The position numbers and the translations under genes were made by a program. Shown one piece after another: positions 1-11,229 of a stretch of 64,000 bases of DNA. Each line of letters opens with the position of its first letter. The first letter of the stretch is position 1. The notes below the pieces were generated by a model, which was not told the origin of the DNA, made no database searches, and was given only the letters and a program-made list of their open reading frames with translations. This DNA comes from Limonium bicolor (Eukaryota > Streptophyta > Magnoliopsida > Caryophyllales > Plumbaginaceae), in assembly GCA_023374045.1 (NCBI GenBank), contig CM041781.1:146560982-146624981 (forward strand), given 5' to 3'.

Positions 1-2861
1 CATATAGCCCTGATCTGGCGAACTTCTGCCTGAACTTGCTCAAGATACTCTGGTCCTATAATGACCGTCTCACTCGACTCATCCCAGCATAATGGCGTGC
101 GGCATGGTCTACGTACATGCCTGGAAGGGAGACATCTTGATCGATGCATGATAACTGTTTTGTAGCTAAACTCGATCAGATGTAACTATCAATCCAGCTG
201 GTCTGAAAATCAAGTCAAGTGCACATGCACGTAGCATATCCTCAAGTGTCTGTATAGTGCGCTCACTCTGACCATCGGTCTGTGGGTGAAACGCCGTGCT
301 CAATTTCAGTTCAGTACCAAGTGCCTCTCGTGTAGACTTCCAATATCTGGATAGGAACTGGTATCTCTGTCAGATACTATGTCTTTGGTACACCATGATG
401 TCTTACAATCTTTATCGAATAATTCTGCCAATTTTGCCACTTTCCAGGTGTCCTTCATCGGAATGAATCGAGACACCTTGGTCAGTCGGTCAACTACCAC
501 CCAAATCATATTTAGACCTCCCTTGTAGGCGGAAGCCCTACCACGAAGTCCATAGATATGTCATGGAACTTCCACTCCGGCACTGGCATTGGCTGCAACC
601 ATACCACCAGGCCGTCGGTGCTCAAACTTGACCTTCTGACAAGTGAGACACCTCAACACATAGTCATTTACATCCTTTTCATTCCAGCCCCCAGAAGTAT
701 CTTTCATACCTTTACATCTTTGAAGCTCCGGGGTGAATCGAAGTAGTAGAACAATGGGATTCACTCAATATGCGCTCCTTCAGCTCAGCGCTACTCCTGG
801 GTATACACAATCTGCCATTGAGCCTAATCAGGTCATCATCGTGGAGTCTGAAGTCATACTTCTGACCCTCGAATGTGCCATCAATAAGCTTCTGTCTAAT
901 TTCCACCATATACTGATCCGTCATTTGAGCACTCCGCACCTCTTCACCAAGCCAGTATGAGAGACTGCGAATGGAGAGAGTGTGCTCGGCGCTCAATGCG
1001 TCAGCTACCACGTTTGCCTTACCCTCCTTGTACTGTAAATCAATGTCATAATCATTCAAGAATTCAACCCACCTTCTCTGCCTCATGTTCAACTCTTCTA
1101 GTGAACAAGTATTTCAAGCTCTGTGGTTCAGAATAGATCGTCACACTTACCCATACAAGTGATGTCGCATATCTTCAGTGCGAAGACAATGGCCCCCAAT
1201 TCTATCGTGGGTAGGGTAGTTCTCCTCATGCTTCTTCAGCTGTCGGGAGGCGTAAGCCACGACTTCCCGTGTTGCATCACACACAACCCTACCCCTGCCT
1301 GATGCGTCGCAATAGACCTCAAAACCATCTGGACGTCTGGTAGTGTCAGAACCGGTGCAGATGTCAGAGCATCCTTGAGACTCGTGACTCTCTCGCAGTC
1401 GACTGTCCACTCGAATGGTGCATCCTTCTTCATCAAGGAAGTCATCGGCTTCGAGACACTGGAGAAGTCCCACAAATCTCCTATAGTAACCTGCCAGACC
1501 GAGGAAGCTCCTGATGTCGGTAACTGTCTTCGGCCTTGGCCAGGTGCGCACAGCATCTATCTTGCGCGGATCCACAGCGATCCCGGCCTCAGAAATGACA
1601 TGTCCAAGGAAGGACACTTGATTCAACCAAAACTCACACTTTGAAAATTTTGCATACAGCTGATTCTTTCTCAATCTGTAGCACATCTCTCAGGTGGCTT
1701 TCATGCTCACCTCTCGATTTCGAATACACAAGTATGTCATCGATGAAGACTACCACTGATTTGTCCAACTGATCTTGGAACAAACGGTTCATTAAGTCCA
1801 TGAACTTTGCTGGTGCATTTGATAAGCCAAACGGCATAACGGTGAACTCATAGTGCCCATACCTAGTTCTGAAAGCTGTTTTCGATGTCACTGTCACGGA
1901 TGGCAATCTGGTGATATCCGGAGAAGTAGGTCTATCTTGGAGAATACTGATGCTCCCCTAAGCTGATCAAATAGATCGTCGATGCGTGGTAAGGGGTAAC
2001 GGTTCTTCACCGTAACAGCATTCAGCTCCCGATAATCAATACATAGGCGGAGGCTACCGTCCTTCTTCTTCACGAAGAGGACCGGCGCTCCCCATGGTGA
2101 CACACTAGGGCGGATAAAGCCCTTGTCGAGTAGGTCTCGCAGCTGCTCCTTGAGCTCTGTCATCTCTGGAGCCATACGGTAAGGTGCTTTCGCAATGGGT
2201 CCGGTGCCCGGAATCAAGTCAATCTCAAACTCAACCCCTCGTGCTGGCGGCATGCCCGGCAGTTCCTTAGGAAATACATCAGGAAACTCCGACACTACCG
2301 GCACATCTGGGCTAAACTCAGGGTCTCTCTCTATGTCCTGGACATAGCAGAGGTATACATCATTTCCCCGTCGTAACTCACGATACATGGCCATGGCGGT
2401 GATGATCTGTGTCGAAGGCTCCCTGGGCCTCTGGCGGTAAGATATAGTAACCCCAGATGGACTCCTAAGAAGCAGTCGATGCTCGGCACATAGGATTCTG
2501 CCCTTGTACCGCTCCAACCAGTTCATCCCGACAATCACATCAAAACCCAGTCCGTCGAACTCTATCAAGTCGATCGGAAACTCCTCATCCATGATTCGAA
2601 CAATAGCATCTCGGTAGTAGCGGGTACATCTGATCTGCTCTTTCGACGGGAGAGTGACCACGAAGTCTGGCATCTCTTCACCGTCTAACCCCAGCCTCTT
2701 CGCAAATGATAGCGAAATGAATGTGTGTGAGGCTCCAGAGTCGAACAAGATCGATGCATCCACGCCATTCACTGGAAAGGTACCGGTGAGGATTGTGCCG
2801 CTCTTGCCGGCTTCTGCCTTATTGCAGACACTCAGTATACCTCCCGTTCCGAGTGCACAGC
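1..2861 (-). pseudogene. pol of copy A: protease, RT, RNase H, integrase (frameshifted, incomplete)
   Basis: Polyprotein for proteolysis, reverse transcription and integration. It opens at a 3' splice site (AG at 2863-2862). The protease has the intact active site [11 protein letters not shown] (about 2744-2712). RT follows with [11 protein letters not shown], the [12 protein letters not shown] segment and an intact catalytic FIDDILVYS (about 1730). RNase H shows FEVYCDASG and ends near VADALS (about 1000). Integrase shows the zinc-binding region ending [17 protein letters not shown] (about 620-580), VVDRLTK and IVSDRD (about 390). Frame changes occur near 1900, 1550, 1340 and several times below 760. 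Continuous stretches are 2772-1894 and 1906-1634. Compared with copy B, the protease and RT active sites are unmutated; the damage is in reading frame, not in key residues. Confidence 0.9.
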
Positions 2862-2927
2862 CTAATTCATTGGCAAACTAATAAGTATTGGGTAACAACA
2901 CGTTGATACACTCCAAAACAACATTCC

Positions 2928-2933
2928 TTTATT
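2928..2933 (-). promoter_or_regulatory. AATAAA poly(A)-like signal after the AlkB stop, copy A
   Basis: GAATAAAG lies about 105 nt after the AlkB stop and 65 nt before the 3' splice site of pol. Copy B has GAATAAAT in the same interval. AATAAA is short and this DNA is AT-rich, so conservation of position is the only support. Confidence 0.35.
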
Positions 2934-3038
2934 CATTAACACAGTCTTTACACCATAAATTGGTTACATTGTAGACATTGCTAGACATAGCTCCTTTGTC
3001 AAACCACTGGCTTAATACAATACATGATTACACAAGGC

Positions 3039-3772
3039 TCAAAACTGCCTGAAAGTCAAATTTAAACGTCCAGGTTTCATGTGTGTGGCATTGATCACTG
3101 CCGACGGTGCGGTATTCAGTTTGATCTTTCTGATGCCATGGTATAGCATCCTTGATTGCCCACCCATGATTAATACATCCCCGATTTCAGAAGTAGCTTC
3201 TTTGCGAGATCAGCACGCTTCTGCTCGCCATACACAAACACAGCGGTATCACCAATGGACCAAGACACCACGGGTACTCCCTTACTTAGAGACTCGGGTG
3301 ACTCGTCCTTGTCTTGGTGCATACCAACCGTCCACCTTTCTGGTAGAAGTTTACAATGCATAATCTGCTTTACACTTGGAATTGATCCGCTTCAACTGTT
3401 GAGCAATTCCCACGGCGTGGTTAACGACCGCGTGGAACTCCTCTGGTATGCTTGCTACTGTTGCTCCATCTTCAGCTCGTACTTCTTGATATGACTTGGT
3501 GTAAGGGTTCCAGTCCTTACCCATGCACATCATCTTCAATTGCATCCTTGCTCCGTTCGGGTATTCGGGTGTGTAGAACCCTCCTGGTTTTGCTCCAAGT
3601 TCGTCGCATCGTCTGATGATGTGGATTTGTGCTTCCGGTGTCAGGTATCCATTTAAGAGTATCATACCTGGCTGGATAACCTGACATTGCTCCAATGGAA
3701 AGTCGGTGATGTTGATGGCGGTTTCTTCAGGGTTTGGTGCGGGTGGGATTGGATAGCAGATATTGAAGGTTC
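3039..3772 (-). pseudogene. AlkB-like 2OG-Fe(II) dioxygenase exon of copy A
   Basis: The AlkB family removes methyl groups from N1/N3/N6-alkylated bases in RNA or DNA by oxidation with Fe(II) and 2-oxoglutarate. The fold signature is complete in order: VIQPGMILLNGYL at the start (about 3680), MMCMGKDW, metal ligands H and D in MHQDKDE (His 3317-3319, Asp 3311-3313), SIGDTAVFVYG, second His in LYHGI (3138-3140), and the 2OG-binding arginines in GRLNLTFRQF just before a TGA stop (3039-3041). The wording is closest to plant ALKBH1-type proteins (from memory). Three one-base deletions (near 3360, 3325 and 3180) split the frame. The exon starts at a 3' splice site (CTTAG, 3777-3773) and lies between the Gag zinc knuckles and protease, exactly as in copy B, so it belongs to the element and is not a host insertion. 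Confidence 0.88.
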
Positions 3773-3897
3773 CTAAGTTTCAAATTGCCTAATTTAGGTG
3801 TTTTCCACATTATGTTCTAACTCTTTACTTATATGTTTATACCCTTAGACTTGCTAACACTCATGCATGAAATGCGGTAAGCAATCACTTTTTACAT

Positions 3898-4257
3898 TCA
3901 ACACTTAGGCGGTACCTGGTCTAGAAGAGAGGGTCCTGGCGCCTCAGACCGGTCCACCACATTCAGGGTGGCCTTGTTGGACCCCGACCCCTTCCCTTTC
4001 TGGGACTCTGTGTACCTCTGATCTGGGGGTGGCTGGTTCGCCGTCTTCTGGCCATCGGTGGTCGTGTGGCCTTACCCTTCCACTGCCCCTTTGGCTTGTA
4101 GTTCCTGCTGTTGGGGTTGTCCAACACTCAAACTCACGGTGCCCCATCTTCTGGCAGTGACGGCACCTCACATCATTCCCCTTGCAGTCTTTGCCGGGGT
4201 GGTCTCCATTGCACCACTTACAGTAAAAGTGGCGCTCCGATCTAGAACCCGTGCCAG
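3898..4257 (-). pseudogene. gag exon 3 of copy A: double CCHC zinc knuckle
   Basis: Nucleocapsid part of Gag, binding genomic RNA. Two zinc knuckles are visible: CKWCNGDHPGKDC and CRHCQKMGHREFEC, followed by a basic, glycine-rich tail. The exon begins after a 3' splice site (GATAGCAG, AG at 4259-4258) that restores the frame from exon 2. Two frame changes occur in the tail (about 4100 and 4010). The last frame ends KATLN...PPKC and a TGA (3900-3898), which aligns with copy B's KGKG...ATLN...ETMLC stop. A possible 5' splice site overlaps this end (T|GTTGAA, 3903-3901); a stronger-looking CAG|GTACC lies at 3918-3914. Confidence 0.8.
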
Positions 4258-4340
4258 CTGCTATCACAATACATCATCAATACTTGTCTCACAACTTACT
4301 AACATACACTCTAACTTATCACACAGAGTTAGACAATTAC
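4258..4340 (-). other. intron in gag (exon 2/3), copy A
   Basis: 83 nt, GTAATT...GCAG, splitting a codon after its first base (AAG G|..|CT GGC). Removing it joins PLRSYPPK to AGTGSRSERHFYC. Copy B has an intron in the same phase at the same protein position (46003-46086). It contains stop codons and is AT-richer than the exons. Confidence 0.75.
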
Positions 4341-4599
4341 CCTTAGGTGGGTAAGAACGTAGGGGCTTGGCCGCATACGCATAGGTGAGCTGCAGAGGCT
4401 CATCAGCAGTGGTGGTCTGGGCCTGGCCCTTGTCACCTTGTTGCTGTCCTTTCTGGGACTGGGAGTACGGCTTCTTCTTCTTCCCTCCCCACTGCCCTTG
4501 CGTGCCTTGGCCCTCGTTCTGAGCCTTGCGCTTAAGCGCATTCTCCTCGTCCCTCAGACGGACGGTGATCTCCACAATAGCAGCGGCATGATAGCACTC
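4341..4599 (-). CDS. gag exon 2 of copy A: basic linker
   Basis: Links the Gag core to the zinc knuckles. It begins with ECYHAAAIVEITVRLRDEE, continues through a very basic, Gln/Gly/Lys-rich stretch (KKKKPYSQSQKGQQQ) and ends PLRSYPPK at the 5' splice site. The first residues match copy B's ECYNAASRIELML, which fixes frame and start. No frame break is seen within it. Copy B has an extra intron in the basic stretch that copy A lacks. Confidence 0.8.
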
Positions 4600-4694
4600 C
4601 TATATTTAGGGTGTCAGTTATGCCCCGCCAAATAAACTCACATCACATTAACACACTGTACACACTTATTCACATTACACTGTAATTCCTTTAC
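4600..4694 (-). other. intron in gag (exon 1/2), copy A
   Basis: 95 nt, CAG|GTAAAG...ATATAG|GAG, phase 0, between TTLQ and ECYHA. The 5' site is close to the plant consensus. Read through without splicing, Gag ends after about 15 foreign residues at 4638. Copy B has an 88-nt intron at the same residue. Confidence 0.8.
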
Positions 4695-5369
4695 CTGCAA
4701 GGTGGTATATCCAGTAGGCCCCATGCCGTAGCGTAGGCGATAGTTCAATCCGTTGTAGAAACGGTTCACAAGGATCCGGTCTGAGTAACCCAGATCCGGT
4801 AGCAGGTGGATAAGTCCGATGAAGGCTGAGTAGTACTCATCTACCGTCATCTTATCCCCTTGCCTCAGGTTGTCCAACTCCAGGCGCTTGGCCTCTTGCA
4901 CATGTATAGGGTAGTATTTGGCTCGCAGAAGAGCCGTGTACTCCCTCCACTGAAAAGTCGGGTCAGCAACCCTTCCCTCGCGCACAAGCTTCCACCAGTT
5001 TTGTGCCGAGCCTTTTAAGTAATAAGCAGCAAGTCGCACCTTGATCTGCTCAGGTGGTGCTAGGGTTTCGAAGGCGGTCTCCATCTCGGAGATGTATGCC
5101 TCGAGCTTACGGGGATCGGTCTCCCCACTGAATGATGGCGGCCTAAGATCAGCCAACGCCTTGACCCAATTGGTCTCACGTGGCGGTGGTGGTGGTGGCT
5201 GAACTCCGGGCTGTTGCCCTTGCTGAATAGCAGCAACTAGATCGGGTACCAACTGGGCTACGGCGGCTGCAACTGCCTCAGCCATAGTCTGGGCCGTAGT
5301 ATCATCGCCCTGGTTACCCAAATCTCCAGTACCGCGCCCGCGGCCTCGACCTCGTGGTCTACCTGCCAT
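4695..5369 (-). CDS. gag exon 1 of copy A: retrotransposon Gag core
   Basis: Structural protein of the retrotransposon particle. The start is MAGRPRGRGRGRG, an Arg/Gly-rich tail shared with copy B (MAGRPRGRG). A Pro-rich linker precedes NWVKALADLRPPSFSGE, and the conserved Gag core follows: SAQNWWKLV, LLRAKYYP, LRQGDKMTVDEYYSAF, NRFYNGLNYRLRY. This is the usual plant Ty3/gypsy Gag domain (retrotrans_gag), with W-W and YY landmarks. The exon is intact and ends TTLQ at a good 5' splice site. The start lies 200 nt downstream of the primer site. This is the best preserved coding stretch of the copy. Confidence 0.9.
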
Positions 5370-5569
5370 CTGTATTTATATGAACATCTCATTAGCATTA
5401 TGCCTGCACACTTATCGGTCCATCGTTTGTAACGCTTCCCGATAATAAGGTATCTCCACACTTAGTTAGTGGTTAACCTTTCCAAACATGTTCACTTAGG
5501 TATTGTAGTTAGGTTTCCTAACTCGGTATATTCCTAAGCTCGGTATTCTAGTCATCAGAGCGATACTTC

Positions 5570-5581
5570 GCTCTGATACCA
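5570..5581 (-). promoter_or_regulatory. primer-binding site, initiator Met-tRNA (copy A)
   Basis: TGGTATCAGAGC on the minus strand, complementary to the 3' end of plant initiator Met-tRNA, five bases inside the LTR end (...GTTACA-AAAAG-PBS). It is identical in copy B, where the spacer is four bases (AAAG). Confidence 0.92.
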
Positions 5582-5666
5582 CTTTTTGTAACACCCTAAA
5601 CGCTCCTATCACCTAGAGTCGCAGCGGAAATAACCAACCAAATAATAACTTTGGTGTTACAACGCC

Positions 5667-5688
5667 GTTAACCACCCACGTGGTTAAC
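5667..5688. repeat. conserved 22-bp G-box hairpin in LTR tail (copy A)
   Basis: Arms GTTAACCAC and GTGGTTAAC around the loop CCAC; the second arm overlaps CACGTG, the G-box core recognised by plant bZIP/bHLH factors. Equivalent hairpins occur at 19444-19465, 29352-29373, 31907-31928, 33278-33299, 59191-59212 and 61706-61727, always about 90-110 bp from the LTR end. The two arms change together in copy A (TTAACCAC/GTGGTTAA), which suggests that pairing matters. Confidence 0.6.
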
Positions 5689-6940
5689 TAGGCAGAATAA
5701 ATACAAGTGTATCGGTCTGATGATCAGACTCCCGAGCATAGTAACTAACATCCATATATAAACATAACCGACAATACCGAGTATTTAATTTACAATCATC
5801 TCCAAACCATAATCATCCATAACTGTATAACAAGGTATCAACATGTACGCCTCGGGAGCACAGGCGCATCCCGGGCTCAACAACCTACTTATCCAAAAGT
5901 ATATCTACGCCTAGGACCTAGAGCCACTCAGCCTATTCGACTCATCTGCCAATCAAATAAAATATGGGGCCCCCGAGGGGGTCAGCACCTTGCTGGTATG
6001 GATAAGAGCCAGCCCATCGAATAACGGATACGCGCAACCAATTGTCATAATAACATGGCATTCATTTTAGAACAACCAACATATATATACACATATACCA
6101 TAGCATAGCAAGGGAAATTGCATAGCATCACATCAATACATACCACAAGAACGGTTCACATTAAGATCCTTCCACCACAGTTAGTACATACCATGAGCAT
6201 AGAGATTGTTGCCAAACTCACCCAAGCTCGTTAATTACCTCATCACCATCCTGTTATTTGAACGGTTGACTTAAACCCAAGGTGTGTCGGATATAGTGAT
6301 CCCAAGCACACCAAACAACACAGTATGCCCCTATGGCCCGACGTGAGTCAGTAAACTAGCTTTGGATAAGCTAAGGGAAGGTTGAAACCAAATTGGAATA
6401 CCACCTAAACATACACCTAGGGAGCCGAACTGGATATGATAACGACCCCCATCCATCACACGCGTGGCCGGAACATACCGGACTCCTCACTCCCCCCGAT
6501 TAGCACTTGTTAGTGAAACACACAACATTTGTCAAGTCACATACAAGCAACATTTAGGTCTTGTTAGACACACCAAGGGAAAGGAGTCATATAACACAAC
6601 ACCATAATATATAACAACTGTAAACTCTTTTCATGCCTTAATCTTATAAGGTCGAAAACACTCAGAAAACAAACAACACCCAAGCCGGTGTAAACCGTTA
6701 GGCAACAGACTGCAAGAAAACCATACCTTGGTCCTTGCCTTGTTTCGTTCCCACCTTGAGAGAATCCTATACACATTAGTAAGGTCGGTTAATTAATTAT
6801 TTAACTTCACACTTACTATATATTCAACATGCTTGTATGACATGTTTTAATGCCTATCTTACCCTAGGTTACCTTCATTAAATACCCTAGGGTTAACTAC
6901 ATAAGTCACATTCTTTTCTTTTTTTTTTTTATATGTTTTG

Positions 6941-7203
6941 GTCCGACCGACCCACCGTCCGACCCACAACTGGGTCGGACCCTCCCAGTGGTCTTCGGGT
7001 CTGAAGAACCTTATCTTGACCGACCCATGTCCGACCCACCATTCTGGGTCGGTCCATGTGCGAACATTTTCCCAACATTTTACAGAGGCTCGACCGACCC
7101 ATGTCCGACCCACCCTTTTGGGTCGGACCGTCACCGAACATTTTCCTAACATTTTACAGAGGCTCGACCGACCCAAAAACTGGGTCGGCCCCTGGGTCGG
7201 TCG
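6941..7203. repeat. GC-rich inverted-repeat cassette in copy A LTR
   Basis: Repeated GACCGACCC and GGGTCGGTC arms form several nested hairpins. A block around the words CGAACATTTTCC and ACAGAGGCTCGACCGACCC is also duplicated in tandem (about 70-bp spacing). It sits in an otherwise AT-rich LTR. Open frames over this region (6859-7252, both strands) are artefacts of the repeats. Confidence 0.8.
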
Positions 7204-9462
7204 CCTTCTAAACTTACCCAAACTTTCCAATTCTTCACCAAACTTCTCCTAAGGCCTCTTAATGCTTCCTAACAACATTTGGTAACCTTACATCCACATA
7301 CAACATCCATGAAACTCATTTTCTAATCCCTTAAATCATTTACTTATTTTCTTGTAAAAATTCCTTAACACTTATGTTATTTCATACCAGGTTTCCTAGA
7401 TGGTGTTTCTCACCTATGGTAACTACTATCCCAAAATGCTTTCTCCTTAACTTAATATCATCTCCCAAGCATCATCTCTCACCACTAATTCCTTATCTCC
7501 TTCTTGAAACTCTTTTCCTAGTGTACACTTCTCCTTATTTTACCAAAGTTTGCCTAGGTATTTACCTAAGTCCCAAAGTGACTTTGGTACCTACTTAAAT
7601 CTCAAGATCATGCCTAAGTCCTTATTACACTATAGAATGTTTCCTAGTTCAACGAAATTCCTTAAGAACATCATAAACTTCTTATTCATCTCCTACACTT
7701 TCTAACTCACCAAACCTTATGTAAACACTTAGAACTTCTTACTTCCTACCTAAATTTTGACATGGATTCCCCTAGAACATTACTAAGCCTAAACACTTTA
7801 CCTTCTCCTTTAAACACACAAGACATCTAAAATCATCAAGAACACTCTCATACATAATTTCACCAAATTTACACCACATTACAATATAGTGCACAATATA
7901 AATTGCATGGCACTTAGGCCCTTAAAATGCATGGCTCTTAGGCCCTTAAAGTGCTTAAATCATAAACACTGAATTTCCACATATATGCCTTTAACCTGCA
8001 AATACACTCAACACACATATGCCCTTTACTAGTCTTGAGAACACTTTACTAAGTCATTCACCATTTGCTCTTTAGGTAGTTTTAATAAGCATTTATAAGC
8101 TCATTTCCCTAAGGCATTAAAAAACATTTAAGTTAGTAGATTTACCTCTTTGCAAAATAGTTTCTTTCTGTTTCCTTTAGAAACCAATAGAGTACTTGCT
8201 TCTTGACAAGTTCTAAACAATATAAAACTTTATAATGAGTATTCAAGCTATAGCTTCATCTCATTGTAAACCCTAATTTGACATTGTTTCAAAAACATTA
8301 ATGTAGTTGTTTTACCTTGTTCTTTGAAGAGAGTTTGGATATACACAAGAGAGGACTCCACCTAGTCCATGAAGAGTTGAAATGAAGCTAGAACAAAGTC
8401 ACACAATGAGCTATATCAATGTGTATTTTCGGACATGACAAAAACAAGGAGGAAACTTGATTTTTGTTTGAGATTCCTTACCTAGAAGTAAAGGAGAGTA
8501 ATAATATGTAGAAATCCAAGCTCAAGCTCCTTCAATGGTGGAACACCTTGGCACCGAAATGGAGCTCTAGGAGTTTTGAGAAGATAGGAATGAAGAGCTT
8601 GATGAGAGGAAGAGATTGGTGGTATTTGTTTTTGATTTGGACAAGTGAGCTAGTTTAACAAGTGGTCAAAGCTTGTGTTTTAATGGTGGTAGTGGTTTAT
8701 CGTGAGAGAACAAAGAAGAAGGGAGAAGAGATGGGAAACGAGCTGTGAGCAAGGAAGGGAAATGAGAGAATGAAGATAGAATTTGCTTTAAGAGATATTT
8801 ATACTTATAAAGTAAAAAGGTAGCTTATTTACTTATCTTTACTTACTTAATACATTAATAGAGAGTGGTGAGTCACAAGCCTTAGAAAACCGGCCCCTAA
8901 GTATATGGGGGTATAGTCTTTGTTTGTCAATTTAATTACTTAATACACATATGTTACAAATTAGCTTATAAAAAGTACTATTCACCTATACAAGGCACAT
9001 AGAAGTGAAATTTTTGATTTCCCACTAATATAGCCACCCAAATGTGATACTATATAGTACACATATATATTTAAGAGTAATGATGGACATTTAGCCATTC
9101 AAAACTCATTTACAAGACAATTTTTCAAAAACGTGCTTTAAGACTTCTTAAAGCACATTTGAGTTTTAACTTGTTTTCAAGCTTGGTTTTCTTTGGTAAT
9201 TGGTTTAATATGTTCATTAGTATATAAATGAAGTCTTGGTAAGCTCATTAGGCCTTACTCAAGTTTATCCCAAGCTTAGAGCACATTTAGCTCTTATTGA
9301 CTTTAAAGCACATTTGTGTTTCCTTTGTTAAATTTGTTTACTAAGGTTTCTAAGACTCTTTTAGTCTTAATATATCATGTTTTAGTGTTTAACCAACATA
9401 CCAAGGTTTGGGGATTTTCAAAGTAAAATAAAAATTAGACATATCTGTTAGACAAGAAATTC

Positions 9463-9530
9463 AATGGCGTAGTTGGTCAAGATAAACCTGGAACTGAGTC
9501 GGGGTTGCATGTTCGAAACCCCGCATAATC
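9463..9530 (+). repeat. tRNA-like (SINE-head-like) sequence
   Basis: ATGGCGTAGTTGG fits an A box (TRGCNNAGYNGG), and GTTCGAAACCCC about 44 bp later fits a B box (GGTTCGANNCC). The implied arms pair poorly and there is no closed acceptor stem, so this is not a functional tRNA. It looks like the 5' head of a tRNA-derived SINE; no clear 3' tail or target duplication was found. Confidence 0.4.
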
Positions 9531-9887
9531 CTTTTAGGGAATTTCGTTTAAATAGCAAAACCGCAACCCGGTCTTGGACTAACCTACTAAGCCCAAGTCT
9601 GTGAACTTAAAAGCCATTTAAACAGTCCGAGAGAGTTTGGGCCGCTCTCAGGTTAAAACTTCAAATCATTCCGGATTAAATGAAATGGGCCTAACAAAAG
9701 AGTTAATTACCTGAACCTGGCCCAGATACTACGTGAGGATAATTGTAAACTTTAAACTATTATCCATTAAGAGTAATAGGTGTTAGCTCTGTGAGCTACT
9801 TAACTGATCGATACTTGGAACACATTAAGTATAGGTGATTAGTGGAAGTTTGCACTTTCTGTTTGGCTACTGCTCTACACTTACCAG

Positions 9888-10092
9888 GTACGATTTCTCG
9901 TACTCAGCTTGTTGTGTTTGGACCTTATGGAATGTTTTGTACGATTTCTGTACTCAGCTTGTTGTGTTTTGGACCTTATGGAATGTTTTGTACGATTTCT
10001 CGTACTCAGCTTGATGTTTGGACTTTATGGAATGTTTTGTACGATTTCTCGTACTCCGATATTTTTGCTGATTGTCTTGTGGAATGTTTTGG
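9888..10092 (+). repeat. four tandem ~51-bp repeats
   Basis: Four copies begin with GTACGATTTCTCGTACTC and end with TGGAATGTTTT. The first three share ...CAGCTTG..TTTGGAC.TTATGG; the fourth diverges in the middle. GTACGA...TCGTAC is itself palindromic. The 86-residue frame across it is the repeat and not a gene. Confidence 0.8.
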
Positions 10093-10403
10093 AAAATGCT
10101 AACTGACTTAAAGAGGAATTTTAAAAAGGAAATGGTTGTGTGACTAACTCAGCTTGTGTGACAACGGAGCCTTGGATGTGGAACTCACTTGGGTATTGGT
10201 TTCTTCTGTTTGGTGTCCCGTAGACATTGACTGCTTAGGGTTACGCTTCTGCACTCTGTAGGACTGGGTGTTTCGGTATTGCTCTGGGTAGTTGGTGATC
10301 TAGTTGGGAATTTGGAAAAGGTCAACTTGGAATTCTTCTTTTGACTCTGGATATCGTTTCATCCATGAGCTGGTTCTGGAGGTTTCGAGTGCAACGCGTC
10401 TTC

Positions 10404-10605
10404 AATGGTAACAGCAGGGGGGGCTATATATCCCTCGCCCATAGGGGCATTGATATTAACACCAGGGGCTGATATCCTGCCATAGGGGCATTTATATTGA
10501 CAGCAGGGGCTGTATATCCTCGTCCACCAGGACATTTAAATCGGACAGCAGGGGTTGTATATCCCTCGTCCATATGGACATTGATATCTGGCGGTGGGGG
10601 CCATC
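10404..10605 (+). repeat. four tandem ~50-bp repeats with GGGGCTGTATATCC
   Basis: Imperfect units of ACAGCAGGGGCTGTATATCC followed by TCGYCCATAGGGGCATT. They lie about 310 bp after the previous array in the same LTR tail. No coding role is apparent. Confidence 0.75.
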
Positions 10606-11229
10606 TCTCCAATTGGATTATTCACTCGTGAGTTATTGGTTCTGGATCTATCTTATTGTTCCTAGTCCTTCGTGACTATCTGAGTCTTTATACTCCGAAT
10701 GGGAATTGGTTCTAACATCAACAATGGATGCTTGCTAACTATGTGGTGTGACTACTTAAGTGGATGACTTGTTTTGGAAGTTCTCTATCTCTATCTTTGT
10801 CTTGTTTCTTTTCTCTTTAACTGATTGTTTTGAAGTGCTATATCGGTTTTACTTTTAAGAGTTTGTTTTCATGTTACTGTTTATTTTGAAGAGTTATGTT
10901 TATAAGTTGTTTTTGGAGAATTGTACCAGTTCCATTCCAGGGAATGACTCACCCCCTCTCGGGGTGGGCTGATTGGTTTCATCTTGCAGGTACGAATTGA
11001 TTTACAGGTGGCCACGAAGAGAATGAGCGTTTGGGATGGGACTAGGTTTTGTGGAGAGTTAATGTTTGAATTCTATTATGTTTGTGTTAAGTTTTTCTCG
11101 AGTTCAGACCGTAGCTTTGTAGGTTGTAAGTTGTAATTGGTGAGGTTTGGTGCCGGGTGTTGGAACCCGATGGTTGTAATCGCCTGAGAGTTTTATTTCC
11201 GCTGTATTTATGGTAATAGGGGCGTTACA

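Larger units (their letters stand above)
1..9420 (-). mobile_element. Ty3/gypsy retrotransposon copy A (AlkB-carrying), 3' end off-window
   Basis: Long-LTR retrotransposon read on the minus strand: 5' LTR (9420 down to 5587), primer site, gag in three exons, AlkB exon, then protease, RT, RNase H and integrase running off the left edge. The order PR-RT-RH-IN and the chromovirus-like RT and integrase motifs place it in Ty3/gypsy. The Met-tRNA primer site and long LTRs would fit the Tekay/Del group, but the diagnostic C-terminus is outside the window, so the lineage is tentative. The reading frames are broken mostly by one-base deletions next to short homopolymers, which could be real decay or long-read consensus error. 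The 3' LTR is not visible. Confidence 0.9.
5587..9420 (-). repeat. 5' LTR of copy A (3834 bp)
   Basis: On the minus strand it runs TGAAAATCCCC (ending at 9420) to GTGTTACA (5587), next to the PBS. The interior follows the family plan: U3 head, pyrimidine-rich leader (about 8750-8500), donor-like GGTAA sites, a GC-rich inverted-repeat cassette (6941-7203), AT-rich middle, and a conserved tail with a G-box hairpin (5667-5688). The base outside is AAGTA (9421-9425), a possible target-site copy whose partner lies off-window. Small open frames inside it, such as 7374-7598, are not genes. Confidence 0.85.
9421..11229 (+). repeat. tail of an older LTR (head off-window), disrupted by copy A
   Basis: Ends GGGGCGTTACA at 11225-11229, like the family's GGGGTGTTACA, and shows the tail features of related LTRs: a GGTACGAATTG...GGCCACGAAG block near 10990 and TTTCCGCTG just before the end. 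Its head must lie left of copy A, which is inserted in it. It contains a SINE-like tRNA-derived patch and two short tandem arrays described separately. The rest (9540-9880, 10620-10980) shows no coding signal. Confidence 0.6.

Noticed and set aside
6859..7252. Overlapping open frames on both strands
   Set aside because: They arise from the GC-rich inverted repeats of the LTR cassette, which are open in several frames; no domain and no homologous frame in other LTRs.
9463..9530. A tRNA gene
   Set aside because: A- and B-box-like words are present, but the acceptor and anticodon stems do not pair; a SINE head is more likely.
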